Positions 62,695-64,000 of a stretch of DNA of 64,000 bases are shown here, one piece after another. Source of the stretch: Glaesserella parasuis (GTDB lineage: Bacteria > Pseudomonadota > Gammaproteobacteria > Enterobacterales > Pasteurellaceae); contig NZ_MUXW01000005.1 in assembly GCF_002015085.1 (NCBI RefSeq), positions 91,895-155,894 on the forward strand, given 5' to 3'. The position numbers and the translations under genes are program-made. The notes below the pieces were generated by a model. That model worked only from the letters and a program-made list of their open reading frames with translations, ran no database searches and was not told where the DNA came from. Numbering within the stretch: the first letter of the stretch is position 1; every line of letters starts with the position of its first letter.

Positions 62695-63724
62695 GGTGTA
62701 ATAGACAAATTTGTTGCTAAAAAGTGGCTTAAAGCCCTATAGTACAAGGTTTTAGGCCCTCTTTTTGAAATGTGAACAAAAAACTGCCCATTTTTCCAAA
62801 GTCTGAAAATAAAGAAACATGGTACATCAAATAATATTCAACGATATTTTGTCATAAGTGTCATAAAATATTTTCCCTTAAGAATAAATTAGATCCAATA
62901 AAAATTTGGACTGATTACACATCCGGAAAACAAACCTATCAACAACTTGCTGTTAAATATCATTGTTCAGTCAGAACGATTCAAAGATATATTGATAAAG
63001 CGCCTAAAACAGCTTTAAAACCGACTTCAAATAGATACCTGAACATCATTATGGATACAACGTTTTTCTGTCGTTATTTTGGCGTATTAGTGCTAATGGA
63101 TTCTAATTCAAATAATGTGATTTCCCATTATTTTGTGCGAACCGAAAAAGATATTTACTACAAACTTGCCCTGAATAGGTTAAGAGAAAAAGGCTATATA
63201 ATTCAATCAATTACTTGCGATGGTAGGCGAGGTTTGATGAAAGATTTATTTAATACGCCGGTACAGATGTGTCAATTTCATATGGTGGCAATTGTGATGC
63301 GTAAATTAAGAAAAAAACATCAATCACAAGTGGGTAAAGAATTAAAAATAATTACAAAAACACTCACAAAAAGCTCAAAAAATGAATTTTATCGGCGATT
63401 ACATTCTTGGTTCATAAAGTACCAAGTGTTTTTAAAAGAAAGGAGTAATAAAGCCAATGAAAAAGGCTATTTTCCTTATAAACATCGCAATGAAAGAAGT
63501 GTTTATGCCAGTTTAATACGTTATATGGATTATATTTTTACCTATGAAAAACATTCTGAATTAAATATAGAAAAAACGACAAATCGCTTAGAAGGATTAT
63601 TTAGTGAACTTAAGCGAAAATTAAATAATCACAATGGATTAACTAAAAAACATAAGATGTTGTTTATACAGGATTTTTTAATAAAAAGAGTTGCTAATAT
63701 TTAAAGAAAATAGATATTAGCAAG
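62695..63724 (+). mobile_element. IS copy 3: nearly complete zinc-ribbon transposase element
   Basis: The left end GGTGTAATAGACAAATTT is shared with copy 2. The internal hairpin follows, then the transposase region. The right end is cut inside TTAGCAAG, where an IS256-type element begins. The zinc-ribbon part is damaged: one cysteine codon is now Phe and a one-base deletion breaks the frame near 62855. The longer downstream frame is described separately. Confidence 0.82.
63051..63704 (+). pseudogene. Transposase, zinc-ribbon IS256-like/MULE type, N-terminally broken
   Basis: 217 residues from the first ATG, with the frame open back to about 62890. MDTTFFCRYFGVLVL carries the first catalytic aspartate, ITCDGRRGLMKDL the second, and QMCQFHMV plus TTNRLEGLFSELKRKLNNHNGL the region of the last acidic residue. 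The zinc ribbon and helix-turn-helix belong in front but the ribbon is out of frame, so the protein is unlikely to be active. The family name is tentative. Confidence 0.75.
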
Positions 63725-63746
63725 AGCCTCTCCCACAATTTGTGTA

Positions 63747-63786
63747 AATACCTGTTTCTGAGATAATACATTCAGACACAGGTATT
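63747..63786 (+). repeat. Hairpin ahead of the IS256-type transposase
   Basis: AATACCTGTTTCTGA (63747-63761) and TCAGACACAGGTATT (63772-63786) pair at 14 of 15 positions. It lies five bases before the transposase ATG and may limit read-through translation from outside promoters. Confidence 0.75.
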
Positions 63787-63791
63787 TTATT

Positions 63792-64000
63792 ATGAACGAA
63801 AAACAACTTCACGCCTTGGCAGCGGAATTTGCCAAAAACCTAAAAACACCAGAAGACCTCAATCAATTTTCACGGATGCTCAAGAAAATCACCGTCGAGG
63901 CTGCGTTAAATGGTGAACTGACCGACCATCTTGGTTATGAAAAACATCAGCCTAGAAAAGGTAAAAATGCACGTAACGATTACACATCTAAGACCGTCAT
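63792..64000 (+). CDS. IS256-family transposase (N-terminal part)
   Basis: Starts ATG at 63792 and stays open to the window edge (69 residues). NGELTDHLGYEKHQPRKGKNARN is the typical N-terminal sequence of mutator/IS256 transposases, with the conserved E..HLGY..H pattern. The DDE domain lies outside the window, so activity cannot be judged. Confidence 0.88.
   Translation, partial: MNEKQLHALAAEFAKNLKTPEDLNQFSRMLKKITVEAALNGELTDHLGYEKHQPRKGKNARNDYTSKTV

Larger units (their letters stand above)
63725..64000 (+). mobile_element. Start of an IS256-family (mutator-type) element
   Basis: The left end appears to be GAGCCTCTCCCACAATTTG at about 63725. It is followed by a 15-base near-perfect hairpin and a transposase start; the element runs off the window. 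It truncates IS copy 3. Confidence 0.75.

Overview
The window comes from a chromosome of a Pasteurellaceae bacterium. Three things point there: the gene content (sapCD, comNOPQ, comABCDE, a clade-3 catalase, nusB-thiL-pgpA, ybfE-fldA-fur, proQ-prc), the low GC content, and repeated DNA-uptake words of the form ACAAGCGGTC (for example 14647-14656, 40175-40184, 53098-53107, 57779-57788 on the minus strand, 60709-60718). That word is the variant of the Actinobacillus pleuropneumoniae / Mannheimia / H. ducreyi branch, not the AAGTGCGGT word of H. influenzae. I cannot name the species.

Layout. 1-8.5 kb: end of the sap operon, enolase, yajQ, parE, catalase and a membrane phosphoesterase. 8.5-13.6 kb: matP, a Lon-like protease and fabA in the enterobacterial order, then the minor-pilin competence operon comNOPQ. 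13.6-19.6 kb: a CRP-controlled lacZ, a MATE pump, rluA and a mazEF toxin-antitoxin pair. 19.7-23.1 kb: a PhnD/PhnC/PhnE-type ABC importer. 23.8-24.3 kb: a gene-free stretch with DnaA boxes and dense GATC sites that looks like a replication origin. 24.4-30.8 kb: rppH, a TSUP permease, lgt, ybfE-fldA-fur and the seven-domain MCE protein LetB. 30.8-32.1 kb: an old IS copy cut by an intact IS1016-type element. 32.3-38.6 kb: proQ-prc, ldtD, mepK, ycbL and mlaA. 38.6-39.2 kb: an SOS-controlled UmuD-like gene lacking the protease residues. 39.2-39.7 kb: an internally deleted IS copy. 39.7-42.7 kb (minus): metB, dapB, metF. 43-48.4 kb: icd-acnB-gltA, the oxidative TCA arm, with gltA frameshifted. 48.4-55.8 kb (minus): adk, a sodium symporter, dam, aroB, aroK, mrcA. 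55.9-59.3 kb: comABCDE with comE frameshifted. 59.4-62.5 kb: nusB, thiL, pgpA, a LysE/RhtB exporter and trxA. 62.7-64 kb: a third IS copy abutting the start of an IS256-type element.

How it works together. Both halves of the type IV pilus/DNA-uptake machinery in the window are preceded by very similar CRP-S-like palindromes, so they are probably induced together by CRP and Sxy. The comN start codon is also preceded by a perfect hairpin that covers its ribosome-binding site. The broken secretin gene would block transformation if the frameshift is real. icd and acnB share a spaced TGTTAA-type repeat that suggests ArcA control of respiration, but the frameshift in gltA would stop carbon entering that arm. 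The most unusual locus is the UmuD-like gene with two LexA boxes and no catalytic Ser or Lys.
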